Counted from the stretch's first letter, positions 27,210 to 37,427 are shown. The stretch is 64,000 bases of DNA from Lachnospiraceae bacterium (GCA_009911185.1 QXWW01000001.1:62001-126000); one strand, 5' to 3'. Notes: a model not told the origin generated them from the letters alone. Program-made: numbers and translations.

Positions 27210-28067
27210 ATGTTTATGGAAGTAATTCTGGCAAAAAGCGCTGGTTTCTGTTTTGGCGTTAAGCGCGCTGTAGATACCGTTTATAGACAGACAAAACATG
27301 GTGGTAAAATTTATACCTTCGGCCCAATCATACACAATGAAGAAGTGGTAAAAGATCTCGAAGCGAAGGGCGTTCGCGTAGTGGAAACGGCAGAAGCATT
27401 GAAAAACTGCGGGGACGGCACCGTTATCATACGTTCTCATGGCGTGGGGAAAAATATCTACGATCTGTTGAGAGCGGAACAGATTCCCTATGTGGATGCC
27501 ACATGTCCTTTTGTACGTAAAATCCACAGGATTGTGGAAAAATACAGCAGCCAGGACTGTCATGTGGTGATTATTGGAAATGAAAACCATCCGGAAGTGG
27601 AGGGGATTAAAGGATGGAGCAGCAGTTCCGGGACAAGCGTGGTTTCTTCCGCAGAAGAAGCGGAAAAGTTCACTTTAGAAGAGGAAAAAACGGTCTGTAT
27701 TGTATCGCAGACGACATTTAACAACAAGAAATTTCAAGAATTAGTTGAAATTTTTGAGAAAAAAGGTTATGATATAATTGTTTTGAATACGATTTGCAAT
27801 GCCACCCAGGAAAGGCAGAATGAGGCAAAGAAAATTGCCAGTGAAGTGGAAGCCATGATTGTGGTTGGTGGGAAGAACAGTTCCAATACGCAAAAGCTAT
27901 TTGAAATATGTAAAAAAGAATGTGAAAATACTTGCTATATACAGACACTGGGAGATTTGGATTTGTCTAAATTACAGTCCATTAATAGCGTAGGTATTAC
28001 CGCAGGGGCTTCTACCCCAAACAAAATTATTGAGGAGGTTCAAAAAAATGTCAGAAATGAGTTTTGA
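27210..28067 (+). CDS. ispH: 4-hydroxy-3-methylbut-2-enyl diphosphate reductase
   Basis: IspH is the 4Fe-4S enzyme that makes IPP and DMAPP, the last step of the MEP isoprenoid pathway. The three cluster cysteines are in AGFCFGVKRAV (residue 14), VDATCPFVRK (near 95) and NTICNATQERQ (near 194). Conserved histidines lie in HNEEVV and SHGVG. Length 285 is normal. The gene ends 20 bases inside rpsA in another frame. In many Clostridia ispH and rpsA are fused into one protein; here they are separate but overlapping. Confidence 0.95.
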   Translation: MFMEVILAKSAGFCFGVKRAVDTVYRQTKHGGKIYTFGPIIHNEEVVKDLEAKGVRVVETAEALKNCGDGTVIIRSHGVGKNIYDLLRAEQIPYVDATCPFVRKIHRIVEKYSSQDCHVVIIGNENHPEVEGIKGWSSSSGTSVVSSAEEAEKFTLEEEKTVCIVSQTTFNNKKFQELVEIFEKKGYDIIVLNTICNATQERQNEAKKIASEVEAMIVVGGKNSSNTQKLFEICKKECENTCYIQTLGDLDLSKLQSINSVGITAGASTPNKIIEEVQKNVRNEF

Positions 28068-29142
28068 ACAAATGCTGGATGAATCATTTAAAACAATAAG
28101 GAATGGAGAGGTAGTCGAAGGTACCGTTATTGATGTGAAACCAGACGAGATCATCTTGAATATTGGTTACAAATCCGATGGAATCATTACCAGAAATGAA
28201 TATACAAACGAACCAAACGTTGACTTGACTACTGTAGTTTCCATAGGCGATACTATGGAATCAAAAGTCCTGAAAGTGAATGACGGAGAAGGTCAGGTTA
28301 TGCTGACTTACAAACGTCTTGCCGCCGAAAAGGGAAATAAGAAGCTGGAAGAGGCGTTTAATTCCCAGGAGGTACTGACTGCGAAAGTGGTACAGGTATT
28401 AGAAGGCGGTTTAAGCGTCGTGATTGACGAGGCAAGAATCTTTATTCCTGCAAGTCTGGTATCGGATACATATGAGAAGGATCTTGGCAAGTACAAGGAT
28501 CAGGAAATTGAATTTGTCATTACAGAATTTAATCCCCGCAGGAGAAGAATTATCGGAGACAGGAAGCAGCTTCTGCTTGCAAAGAAGGAAGAACTTCAGA
28601 GAGCGTTATTCGAAAGAATCAGCGTAGGAGATGTTCTGGAAGGAACAGTTAAGAATATTACAGATTTCGGCGCTTTTATCGACCTTGGCGGAGCGGACGG
28701 ATTATTGCATATTTCCGAGATGTCCTGGGGAAGAGTGGAGAATCCCAAGAAGGTATTCAAAGTTGGCGATGTGGTTAAGGTATTCATCAAAGATATCAAT
28801 GAGAGAAAGATTGCATTGAGTATGAAATTTGAAGATGAGAATCCCTGGAAGGATGCCTCTGAGAAATATGCGGTTGGCAATATCGTAACGGGAGTAGTCG
28901 CAAGGATGACAGATTTCGGCGCATTTGTAGAGTTGGCGCCGGGAGTAGATGCTTTGCTGCACGTATCGCAGATTTCCAGAGAACATGTGGAGAAGCCGTC
29001 CGATGTTCTGAGTATCGGTCAGGAAATTGAAGCAAAGATTGTTGATTTCAATGAAGAAGAGAAGAAGATCAGCCTGAGTATCAAAGTATTGCTTAATGCG
29101 GCAGAGGATGCACAGGAAGAAGGGGAAAATGTAGAAGAGTAG
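28048..29142 (+). CDS. rpsA: 30S ribosomal protein S1 (four S1 domains)
   Basis: A 364-residue S1-domain protein that helps mRNA binding to the ribosome. Four S1 repeats are visible at about 10-85, 100-170, 190-260 and 275-345; repeats three and four carry the canonical TDFGAFIDL and TDFGAFVEL strands. This is shorter than the six-repeat S1 of proteobacteria and typical for Clostridia. The ATG at 28048 is preceded by GAGGAGG at 28031-28037, inside the end of ispH, so translation is coupled or independent within one mRNA. Confidence 0.93.
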   Translation: MSEMSFEQMLDESFKTIRNGEVVEGTVIDVKPDEIILNIGYKSDGIITRNEYTNEPNVDLTTVVSIGDTMESKVLKVNDGEGQVMLTYKRLAAEKGNKKLEEAFNSQEVLTAKVVQVLEGGLSVVIDEARIFIPASLVSDTYEKDLGKYKDQEIEFVITEFNPRRRRIIGDRKQLLLAKKEELQRALFERISVGDVLEGTVKNITDFGAFIDLGGADGLLHISEMSWGRVENPKKVFKVGDVVKVFIKDINERKIALSMKFEDENPWKDASEKYAVGNIVTGVVARMTDFGAFVELAPGVDALLHVSQISREHVEKPSDVLSIGQEIEAKIVDFNEEEKKISLSIKVLLNAAEDAQEEGENVEE

Positions 29143-29153
29143 AGGAATTTGCC

Positions 29154-29927
29154 ATGAATGGGTATGAAGAGTTCAAAAAGGATATTTTTGGGTTAACTAA
29201 AATAGATCTGAATTCTTACAAAGAAAAGCAGATGAAGCGCAGGATTGAAACCTTAATCACAAAGAATAAGATTGACAGTTATAAGAATTATGTAGCGTTA
29301 ATTAAGAAGGACAAGGAAAAGTTTGAGCAGTTTGTTAACTTCCTTACAATTAATGTATCAGAATTTTACCGGAATCCGGAACAATGGCAGCTCTTAGACA
29401 AAGAGGTATTTCCTGCATTAATTAAGAAATTTGGCAAAAATCTAAAGATTTGGAGCGCGGCATGTTCCACCGGAGATGAACCGTATTCTCTGGTAATGGC
29501 ATTGTCCAAGCATATCCCGCTTAATCAGATTAAAATTACGGCGACAGACATTGATAAGCAGGTGCTGGACAAAGCGCGGATGGGACTTTACAATGAGAAG
29601 AGTATCGCGGCTGTACCTCCTGAATTTAAGAAAAAATATTTTACCAAAATTGGAAATTCTTATCAGATATCCAATGAGATTAAACGTCAGGTAGAATTTA
29701 AAGAACACAATCTGTTGAAAGATCCATACCCAACCGGATGTCATCTGATTGTGTGCAGAAATGTGCTGATTTATTTTACAGAGGAAGCAAAAGAAGAGAT
29801 TTATAAGAAATTTAATGCTGCGCTGGCAAGCCAGGGAATTTTGTTTATCGGAAGTACAGAACAGATTATGAATTATAAAGATTTGAATTATAATAGAATG
29901 CAGTCCTTCTTTTTTCAAAGGAATTAG
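29154..29927 (+). CDS. CheR-type protein-glutamate methyltransferase
   Basis: CheR methylates glutamates of chemoreceptors with S-adenosylmethionine. The 257-residue protein has an N-terminal CheR_N helical domain (1-75) and a SAM-binding domain with the motif WSAACSTGDEPYSLVMAL near residue 100, ATDID near residue 131 and the signature HLIVCRNVLIYF near residue 197. No other chemotaxis gene is in view; it lies 11 bases after rpsA. It could act on receptors encoded elsewhere, or have a role outside chemotaxis. Confidence 0.92.
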   Translation: MNGYEEFKKDIFGLTKIDLNSYKEKQMKRRIETLITKNKIDSYKNYVALIKKDKEKFEQFVNFLTINVSEFYRNPEQWQLLDKEVFPALIKKFGKNLKIWSAACSTGDEPYSLVMALSKHIPLNQIKITATDIDKQVLDKARMGLYNEKSIAAVPPEFKKKYFTKIGNSYQISNEIKRQVEFKEHNLLKDPYPTGCHLIVCRNVLIYFTEEAKEEIYKKFNAALASQGILFIGSTEQIMNYKDLNYNRMQSFFFQRN

Positions 29928-29948
29928 CGCACAAACATATATACGAGA

Positions 29949-29985
29949 GTCAGTCTTTTCCCGCAAGGGAAAGGCTGGCTTTTTA
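29949..29985 (+). terminator. Rho-independent terminator after cheR
   Basis: A GC-rich stem with TTTTCCC and GGGAAA around a GCAA tetraloop (29951-29978), followed by CTTTTT. The further 145 bases to the next gene end hold one small hairpin and no visible gene. Confidence 0.82.
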
Positions 29986-30130
29986 TATTATTATGAAAGC
30001 TTTTAGCTTTCACAGAATAGATGTCCATGCGGCCGGTACAAAAGACCTCTGTCAGAGTTTAACGCCGTGAAACATGAGGCTTTAGAAAATGGATGCACTT
30101 CTATTCGCCGTTCTCTTGAGAAATTAATAA

Positions 30131-31231
30131 TTAGCAAACTTTTAAGAGCCATTCCAGAATATGCAGTGCATAGTTCTTCTGCAGTTCTGAAGATGCAAGA
30201 AAATCTTCCGTCATTTCAAACCAGGTAATCTTGTCCCGATATTCCTGTTTAAACCAGGGAGTCATGTTTTCCTGAAATTGGGGCAGAAAATCCCCTGTTT
30301 TTCTAATGTAGCAAGTGGAGGCCTTCGCTTTTGCCCGATATTCCTTGTCGACATAAAAAGCGACGCTTTTATGGATCGCACAGTCTTCCTGAGGGAGATA
30401 ATAATATTCCCGGTAATTGGGGTAAAAGTGTTTTAGTTCGCCGTAAAATACAGGAATTTTCAGCTTTGCCCGGTATTCAGAGCCGGTGAAGTAAATATTT
30501 TCGTTGTTGAGAGAAATGCGTTTTGGCAGAGGGTATTTCAGAGAAAGCGTAAGGATAAGTTCTTTCGCCTGTTGGTGTTCATAGGTTTGATAAATATTTT
30601 CCTCGTGTGCAATTATATGAAATCCTCCCTCAAATAATTGCGGATAAGCGAGAACGGGCAGAATCTTAATCATCCCCAATATATCTTCATAATTGTGAAG
30701 CAGAAGCAGCGAGCATTCGTGCTCCGAGGGATTTTTGACATATTGCAGATACAGTTCAATCAAGTCGCCGCCGGAATATGTATCTTCTCTTTCTACATTT
30801 ATAAATTTTTCCAGTGATTTTTGCTTTAGGCCCGGCAAATTTAAGAGGGGCTTGAACTTAGACAGTTTGCGGTAAATATCCAAATGGGTTAACGTATCGA
30901 ATGAGTGAGCAAGATGGTGTACGGCGCAGCGTTCTTTGAGATAAGGCACGTCAAATGTTCTCCCATTAAAAGAAATCAACTGATTGTATTGGGCAGTAAG
31001 CGCTAGAAAAGCAGAAAGAATCTGCTCTTCTTCGGCCGGGGTTTCTGCAAAAAACTGCGTTAATTGTATCGTATGTTCCGTTCTTGCAGCACAGCCAATC
31101 AAGTAGACATGTGTATTTGCTGCGGAAAATCCTGTGGTTTCGATATCGAAAAAAAGAGAAGAATCTGGAAACAATTCCTCAACGAGAGAAAGTCCGGGTG
31201 GAAAATTTGTCTGTCTGTTCAGGATTTTCAT
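30131..31231 (-). CDS. YprB-type ribonuclease H-like (DEDD exonuclease fold) protein
   Basis: A 366-residue protein with an RNase H-like nuclease core. Seen: the first acidic motif FFDIETTGFS near residue 30, a middle SFNGRTFDVPYLKERC near residue 107, and HSFDTLTHLDIYRKLSKFK near residue 125, the pattern of B. subtilis YprB. The final catalytic acid is within the HNYEDILGM segment near residue 200. A C-terminal region of about 150 residues is without recognised domain. The start at 31231 has GGAGGG at good distance; a start at 31243 in frame would put that motif inside the gene. The substrate is unknown. Confidence 0.85.
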   Translation of the reverse strand: MKILNRQTNFPPGLSLVEELFPDSSLFFDIETTGFSAANTHVYLIGCAARTEHTIQLTQFFAETPAEEEQILSAFLALTAQYNQLISFNGRTFDVPYLKERCAVHHLAHSFDTLTHLDIYRKLSKFKPLLNLPGLKQKSLEKFINVEREDTYSGGDLIELYLQYVKNPSEHECSLLLLHNYEDILGMIKILPVLAYPQLFEGGFHIIAHEENIYQTYEHQQAKELILTLSLKYPLPKRISLNNENIYFTGSEYRAKLKIPVFYGELKHFYPNYREYYYLPQEDCAIHKSVAFYVDKEYRAKAKASTCYIRKTGDFLPQFQENMTPWFKQEYRDKITWFEMTEDFLASSELQKNYALHILEWLLKVC

Positions 31232-31243
31232 AGGGCCCTCCAT

Positions 31244-31614
31244 ATTGGTTATCGGTTTTTGATTACAATATAAATGGTTTCATTGGATGAAAAGCAGCTA
31301 TAAATAGCGCTTTTTGCCGGAAATGAATCAGGCAGTACGCCGGTTTCCTTATAGTGTCATAATAGCATTGCTAATTTAACTTGTCAATTCTGGTAGATTT
31401 TGTTTCCCTTTAATGCATTTGGTCATGAAAAAATCCCTGGCATCATATAGTCGCAGATATATCATGGTTTGCCGATGGTTACACATTGTGCTATCTCGTT
31501 GTGAGATTTTCCACATTCGCTCTGCACATGCTTTTCGTGCTATACAAATTTTGGTTCTCATGTTAAAATAAAGATAAAAATAAAACTGCAAACTGTGCGG
31601 AGAACGGAGGAGTT
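31244..31614. other. Intergenic region between divergent genes, with one hairpin
   Basis: A 371-base AT-rich gap. At 31290-31315 a bulged stem, AAAAGC and GCTAT against ATAGC and GCTTTT, is followed by a T-run on the + strand; it looks like a terminator but no + strand gene precedes it. A weak -10-like TAAAAT lies near 31564 in front of the CotH protein gene. No further gene was seen. Confidence 0.5.
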
Positions 31615-34600
31615 ATGGAGCAAAAACGAAGAAAACGGTTTTGGGCAAAGGCGGTCAGTTTGGTGCTTTCTTTTGCAATCAGTTTTAGCGGAATGGGGTT
31701 GGCGCCGGGAGGGATTTTGGAAGTGGAAGGGGCGACGAACGTAATTTCCATTACCAGCGCATCGGACCTGGCAAAGATCGGAGTGGATCCCGGATATCCG
31801 ATGGATGGAGATTATGTGCTGACGGCCAATATTGATCTGAGCGGTGCGGGAAGCTGGACTCCGATCGGCGGGGCGTGTGGGCCAGAGTATGCGCTGGTGA
31901 GCGGGGCACGCGTATTTTCCGGAACGTTTGACGGTGCGGGACATGTGATTGACGGGCTGACAATTCAGTATGACGGGAGCAGCAGCGGAGAGAGCAAGAA
32001 TGTATCGGGTCTGTTTGCTATGATTGGGAGTGATTCGTCTGCAGATTATGCGGAAGTAAAAAACATTAATTTTACAAATGTGTCTATTACGCACACTCTT
32101 GGAAGAGGCGATACCATTGGCGCGCTTACGGGAGATGTGAATGGATACGCAAGAGTTGATAATATTGCGGTACTGAGCGGAGATATTCAGGTGAAAGGCA
32201 GCAGTAACGGGGATCTGATCGGTGTGGGTGGTATTGCCGGTCAGACGAGAACAAACAGCGCCGCAGTGCAGATGACGAATTTGTATAATGCGGCGTCTGT
32301 GAGCGTGGATTCTGCGGTATCGACCAGATGGGAGCGCTGCGGAGGAATCCTGGGAAGAATCCATCAGCAGGGAGTTATCGGCGCTTTATCTTCCAGCGTA
32401 AATGTGGGGAGGGTCACATTTAAAGGCGCAGTCGGTTATGCAATTAATGGCTACAGTGATTCCATAGATTCTGCAGCGAATAAGACGAATATAGTGAACT
32501 GTTATTATATTACAGGCAGAGGTAAGGATTTTGGCGCCGCCACTGCGGTTTCAGAAGAAGAACTTGCAAGCGAAGCAGTCGTAAAAGAATTGGGTGCAGA
32601 TTACTGGGCGGTTTATAATGGAAAGCTGACGCCAATTATCGGCGAAGGGAAAGTCGTTGCGCCAATCCCCTCGCCGCAGTTTGCAGAGGGTGATTCAGCG
32701 TCTTCTGTGACGAAAGATTTCATGCTTCCGCTTACATTTTTGTCAGAAGAAGGGGAGGAAGAAATATTCTGGTCAAGTGCGAACACGGACGTGATTTCTA
32801 TTGACAATGAAAGCGGAACCGCCACGGTGTCAGCGACTCTTGCAGATACCAGTGTGAAGCTGACGGCGGTTACTTCTGTTTCCGGGAGGACAAAAACCAT
32901 AGAAGTAACGGTGCGTTCCAATCTGATCCTTTCTATTGATAAAGAATACGCAAAACCGGGCGTCCCTATGACGGCACAGATAGAACAAGCGCCTGTGGGA
33001 GCTTCGTTTTCCTATACCTGGGAGGTGTCGGATGAAACGGTAAGCGACACAGCGTCCTACACGCCTGCAGAGTCAGATTTAAACAACTGGATTACGGTGA
33101 CTGCGTCGTTAGACGGGGCTTTTGTAGCCGAAAAGAGAATATACTGCAGCAAGCTTCCGGTTGTGTATATCGATACCACGGACGGTTATGGAATTACCAG
33201 TAAAACACAGTATAAGGATGCCGCCATGCACATACAGGGCAATGATACGTTTAACAGCAAAACGACGTCGTTGTATGACGGCGGGATTTCGATACGCGGC
33301 CGCGGGAACAGTACCTGGAATACCGGTTTTAATAAGCTGCCGTATAAAATCAAGCTGGATAAGAAAACGGATCTGCTGGGCTTTGGAGTAAGCAAGCATT
33401 GGGCGCTTCTGGCAAATTATATGGACGAATCTTTGATTCGCAATACAACTTCTTATGATCTGGCAGGAGAAATGGGTCTTACGCCGCATTTGAAATCGAC
33501 GCATGTAGAGTTGATTTTAAACGGCGTCTATGCTGGAAATTACCAGTTGGTGGGCAATGTCCGCATTGATAAAAGCCGCGTCAATATCTATGATTGGGAG
33601 GATTTGGCAGGGGATGTGGCCAAGGCCATTGGACAACAGGAGAATCTAACGGGGAACGCCCTTGACGTTGACGCTCTTGAGGATTATTTAAATGAGCATA
33701 TGCAGTGGATCACCGACGGCAGCGTGACTTATCAGAACAAGACCTATAAAATTTCAGACTATTTTACAGATATTCCGAGAAATGCGGACGGAAGCGTCAA
33801 CGTGTCAGGAGGATTTCTCTTTGAGCTGGACGAATATTACGATGAGGTATCAAAATTCAAAACCAGCTACAATCAGCCCATCATGTTTAAAAGCCCGGAA
33901 TTTGCCAATACAAATACGGCGTTGTTTAATTCTGCGAAAAATTATATCCAGGCGGTAGAAAACAGCTTCCATGCAGGGGATTTTTACACGGAATACGCGG
34001 GGGAGAAAAAGCATTATACGGACTTGGTTGATTTGGATTCCCTGGTAAATTATCTGATTCTCAATGAATTTTACTGGAATACGGAAACCATGAAAAAAAG
34101 TACCTATATGTACAAGGATTTAGACAGCAAGCTGGTGATTGGCCCGGTGTGGGATATGGACTGGACGTCGGGCAGTCTGGTCAGTGCAGGGGAAACCGGG
34201 GATTACAGTGTTTGGATGGTTTTAACAGCGAACAAGGGAGGACAGGGCGAGTCCTGGTATCGCTACTTGATCGGCGATCCCTATTTTGTACAGAAGATGT
34301 ATGAGTGTTATACGAAAAACCGCCAGAATTTTGAGAATATCGTAAAGACGGGCGGTATTATCGACCAGGACATTGCGTATTTGAAAGAGTCCGGGCAGGC
34401 GAATTATAATGCGGGATTTTTACAGAGGCGTTCTCCATTTGAAACGGAAGCGGAACGGCTGCGCACATATTTAAAAAACCGTTTAAACTGGATGGACCGG
34501 CAGTTTGCGTCTCTGGACACACTGTTAAACTCTTTGGGGAAATACAGTGCGTCCGGCCAGATTTCCGTGACGGCGGATACAACCGGAAAAGAATCCACTG

Positions 34601-37410
34601 CCTATACGGCGGTTGTGACGAACAGTACGGCAAAAAAAGTTGGGTTTTATATCAATGGGATTTTAGCAGGCACGGCGGAAGTATCTGACGGGAAAGCTGT
34701 TTATACAGCAGAGGACAGATATCTGGACAAAACAAAAGAGGCCGTAAACATTGTCCAGGTAAGGGCGATGGATGCAGCCGGTACGTTATTGTCGGGAGGA
34801 GCCGTTACCAATTATGCGGCGTTTACAAAGGACGCGCAGGCAGAGCCGCTTACTGGCCAGGTTACGATTATCGGGCACGCAAGGGTAGGTTCTGAATTAA
34901 AAGCAGAAGTTAGCGGTTCTAATCATACGGGCGCTCTTTCTTACCAGTGGAAGGCGGACGGTACGGCGATTGCCGGAGCAACTGCGCAAAGCTATCTGCT
35001 GACAGAAGCCGAGGAAGGAAAATGCATCACTGTGGAAGTAACCAGTTCCATAGAAACCGGGAGTTTGGTCAGCGATGCCACTAAGGCGGTTGTCAAAACA
35101 GAATTAAAAAACGATCATATTATTATCAATCAGGTGTACGGCGGGGGTGCAAATAACGGTACGCCAGTATCGCACAGTTTTATTGAGCTGCATAATCCCA
35201 CGGATGATGAAATCAGTTTAAACGGTTGTTCATTAGGGTATATTTCCGGAGGAAAAAACGGTGCGGCAGTTCAGGAGGTAAGACTCGCGCTTACTGGGTC
35301 AATTCCGGCACACGCTTCTTACCTGGTCCGCTGCGAGGCACAGGACGAGGGGACGCCGGAATTAATTACGCTCCGTTTGGAGGCGTTTGATCAGGAGTGG
35401 AGCCAGAGTATTGATAATAAACGTTACCAGCTTATATTGTACCATGGAGAAGAGATTGTGGACGGCGTATCCGTCAATGAAACGGCGGTTGAAGGGCCGG
35501 CGCTGCCAGACGGTACGATTAGCAAGCAAAAGGCGATCCGCCGCAAAGATTTTGCAGATACGGATAATAATCAGGAAGATTTTGAAGTGATCAGTTATCA
35601 GGGAGCAACGCCTGCTGTGGTAGAAGCAAACCGTCCCAGAAGCCTTAAAGACGGCTCCTGGGGAGCAGGAGGAGAGGAACCCAAGCCGGGACCGGCGGAA
35701 CTTTCCGGCAAAGTTTCGATTCGAGGAAACGCCATATGCGGTGCAATTCTGTATGCGGATGACGCTACAAATAGCACGGGAACGCTTTCCTACCAGTGGA
35801 AAGCGGACGGAACGCTTCTTACAGGAGAAAACGGGCAGTTTTATGTGGCGGATGAATCCTGCCTGGGGAAAAAAATTTCTGTAACGGTTACGAGCAGTGC
35901 AGAGACAGGAGAGTTGGAGGCGGTTATGGAGCAGGCCATAACCGCAGTCGCGGTGCAAAAAGAACATCTTATTATCCTTCAGGTATATGGCGGGGGCGGA
36001 AAGGGCGGCACGCCAGTCTCACATAGTTTTATAGAATTGTATAATCCGACGCCGCGTAAGATTGATTTGGAGGGATATTACATAACATACCTGTCAAGCG
36101 AAAAGAGCGGGAAGCTTATGCTTTCCGGCAGCATCCCGGCGTCGTCCTCTTATTTAATCCAATGTGCCCCGGAAGAAAACGGCGGAAGTGCTGTGACACT
36201 TTCCAATCCGGATTGTAATTGGGATTTGACAATTTCCAATAAGCGCTATAGTGTGCGCCTGATGCAGGGAGAAACGCAGATAGACGGTATCTCGGTAAAT
36301 GAAGAAGCAGTAGAAGGCGCGGCGCTTTTGAATCCGGCAGGCGATGAAATTATTTCGAAAAATAAGGCTGTCCGCAGAATTTGTTTTGTCGACACGGATG
36401 ACAATGCCGCAGATTTTGAAGTATTGAACTATAGCAAGCTGCCCCCCAATCTGCTTGTTAAGGCCGCTCCAAGAAGCGTCTCTGACGGTGTTTGGGGGCT
36501 TGAGCCAGAACCAGAAAAACCGGATCCAGAACTGATTCAGAATTTAAAAGATCTGATTGCGGAAGTCGGACTGAAAGAGAAGGATAACTATACAGCGGAT
36601 TCCTATGAACGTGTGGAACAGGAGGCGGCAGAAGCGAAAAAAATTTTGGAGAACCCGAATGCCACGCCGCAGGAAATAAAAACGGCGCTGGAAAATCTGC
36701 AAAAAGCAATTTTACAACTGCAGGAGAAGCCGGAACAGAAACCGGACGATGGAACGAACCCGAACCCAGGAGACGGAACGAACCAAAATCCAGGAGATGG
36801 AACAAACCCGAACCCAGGAGATGGAACGAACCCGAACCCAGGAGATGGAACGAATGAGAATCCGGGAGGTGGAACGAACCAGAATCCCGGAGATGGAACA
36901 AATGAGAATCCAGGAGGAGGAATGAGCCAGAATCCGGGTGACGGCACAAATAGCGGTTCGGGGAAGCCCCCTCTGGCAGTTGGGAGTAAATTCCGTTCTG
37001 ACAAGGGATGGTATAAGGTTACTAAGTCTGCTGTAAAAGGCGGTACGGTGACGTATCTTAAGCCAGCATCCAGGAATTATAAAAAAGTAGTAATACCGGC
37101 AACGGTCAAACGACAGGGTATTACATATAAGGTGAAGGCTATTTCGGCAAGAGCTTTAAAGGGTAATAAAAGGCTGACAACGGTTACAGTTGGGAAGAAC
37201 ATAGAGAATATTGGTGTCTCTGCGTTTGAAGGATGCAGAAAATTGCAGAAAATTACGATTAAGACCAAGACGCTCAAAAAAGTCGGCAGGAATGCTCTAA
37301 AAGGTGTAAATGGAAAGTGTAAAATAAAAGTTCCGAAAAAATTGCAGAAAAAGTATACTGTTAAGTTTAAAAAGAAAGGCCAGAAACCCGGAGTTAAAGT
37401 TGTGAAGTAA
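31615..37410 (+). CDS. Large secreted multidomain CotH / lamin-tail surface protein
   Basis: A 1931-residue exported protein. Layout: basic N-terminus and signal peptide (1-40); a GLUG-like beta region (to about 320, with FSGTFDGAGHVIDGLTI); an atrophied Ig-like domain (355-435); an Ig-like domain (440-510); a CotH kinase-like domain (515-980, with GISIRGRGNSTW and GPVWDMDW); then two tandem pairs of Ig-like and lamin-tail (LTD) domains (1080-1345 and 1360-1620, each with INQVYGGG or LQVYGGG and SHSFIEL); a FIVAR-like helical module (1640-1705); an eight-residue repeat of type NPGDGTN (1710-1785); and a basic BspA-like leucine-rich end. No LPXTG anchor is present. CotH-fold kinases phosphorylate spore coat proteins in Bacillus; here an extracellular or wall role is inferred. 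Confidence 0.87.
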   Translation: MEQKRRKRFWAKAVSLVLSFAISFSGMGLAPGGILEVEGATNVISITSASDLAKIGVDPGYPMDGDYVLTANIDLSGAGSWTPIGGACGPEYALVSGARVFSGTFDGAGHVIDGLTIQYDGSSSGESKNVSGLFAMIGSDSSADYAEVKNINFTNVSITHTLGRGDTIGALTGDVNGYARVDNIAVLSGDIQVKGSSNGDLIGVGGIAGQTRTNSAAVQMTNLYNAASVSVDSAVSTRWERCGGILGRIHQQGVIGALSSSVNVGRVTFKGAVGYAINGYSDSIDSAANKTNIVNCYYITGRGKDFGAATAVSEEELASEAVVKELGADYWAVYNGKLTPIIGEGKVVAPIPSPQFAEGDSASSVTKDFMLPLTFLSEEGEEEIFWSSANTDVISIDNESGTATVSATLADTSVKLTAVTSVSGRTKTIEVTVRSNLILSIDKEYAKPGVPMTAQIEQAPVGASFSYTWEVSDETVSDTASYTPAESDLNNWITVTASLDGAFVAEKRIYCSKLPVVYIDTTDGYGITSKTQYKDAAMHIQGNDTFNSKTTSLYDGGISIRGRGNSTWNTGFNKLPYKIKLDKKTDLLGFGVSKHWALLANYMDESLIRNTTSYDLAGEMGLTPHLKSTHVELILNGVYAGNYQLVGNVRIDKSRVNIYDWEDLAGDVAKAIGQQENLTGNALDVDALEDYLNEHMQWITDGSVTYQNKTYKISDYFTDIPRNADGSVNVSGGFLFELDEYYDEVSKFKTSYNQPIMFKSPEFANTNTALFNSAKNYIQAVENSFHAGDFYTEYAGEKKHYTDLVDLDSLVNYLILNEFYWNTETMKKSTYMYKDLDSKLVIGPVWDMDWTSGSLVSAGETGDYSVWMVLTANKGGQGESWYRYLIGDPYFVQKMYECYTKNRQNFENIVKTGGIIDQDIAYLKESGQANYNAGFLQRRSPFETEAERLRTYLKNRLNWMDRQFASLDTLLNSLGKYSASGQISVTADTTGKESTAYTAVVTNSTAKKVGFYINGILAGTAEVSDGKAVYTAEDRYLDKTKEAVNIVQVRAMDAAGTLLSGGAVTNYAAFTKDAQAEPLTGQVTIIGHARVGSELKAEVSGSNHTGALSYQWKADGTAIAGATAQSYLLTEAEEGKCITVEVTSSIETGSLVSDATKAVVKTELKNDHIIINQVYGGGANNGTPVSHSFIELHNPTDDEISLNGCSLGYISGGKNGAAVQEVRLALTGSIPAHASYLVRCEAQDEGTPELITLRLEAFDQEWSQSIDNKRYQLILYHGEEIVDGVSVNETAVEGPALPDGTISKQKAIRRKDFADTDNNQEDFEVISYQGATPAVVEANRPRSLKDGSWGAGGEEPKPGPAELSGKVSIRGNAICGAILYADDATNSTGTLSYQWKADGTLLTGENGQFYVADESCLGKKISVTVTSSAETGELEAVMEQAITAVAVQKEHLIILQVYGGGGKGGTPVSHSFIELYNPTPRKIDLEGYYITYLSSEKSGKLMLSGSIPASSSYLIQCAPEENGGSAVTLSNPDCNWDLTISNKRYSVRLMQGETQIDGISVNEEAVEGAALLNPAGDEIISKNKAVRRICFVDTDDNAADFEVLNYSKLPPNLLVKAAPRSVSDGVWGLEPEPEKPDPELIQNLKDLIAEVGLKEKDNYTADSYERVEQEAAEAKKILENPNATPQEIKTALENLQKAILQLQEKPEQKPDDGTNPNPGDGTNQNPGDGTNPNPGDGTNPNPGDGTNENPGGGTNQNPGDGTNENPGGGMSQNPGDGTNSGSGKPPLAVGSKFRSDKGWYKVTKSAVKGGTVTYLKPASRNYKKVVIPATVKRQGITYKVKAISARALKGNKRLTTVTVGKNIENIGVSAFEGCRKLQKITIKTKTLKKVGRNALKGVNGKCKIKVPKKLQKKYTVKFKKKGQKPGVKVVK
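36756..36960 (+). repeat. 24-base coding tandem repeat in the CotH protein gene
   Basis: About nine units of a 24-base repeat encode an acidic Gly/Asn/Pro linker with period eight (consensus GDGTNPNP, variants with Q, E or M). It forms a flexible spacer between the FIVAR module and the C-terminal LRR; its length may vary between strains. Confidence 0.85.
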
Positions 37411-37427
37411 ATATAGCGGCAGAAGTC

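Noticed and set aside
36458-37004. Minus-strand frames with regular Phe/Ser/Pro repeats opposite the CotH protein gene
   Set aside because: They mirror the 24-base coding repeat of the plus strand; the periodicity comes from that gene.
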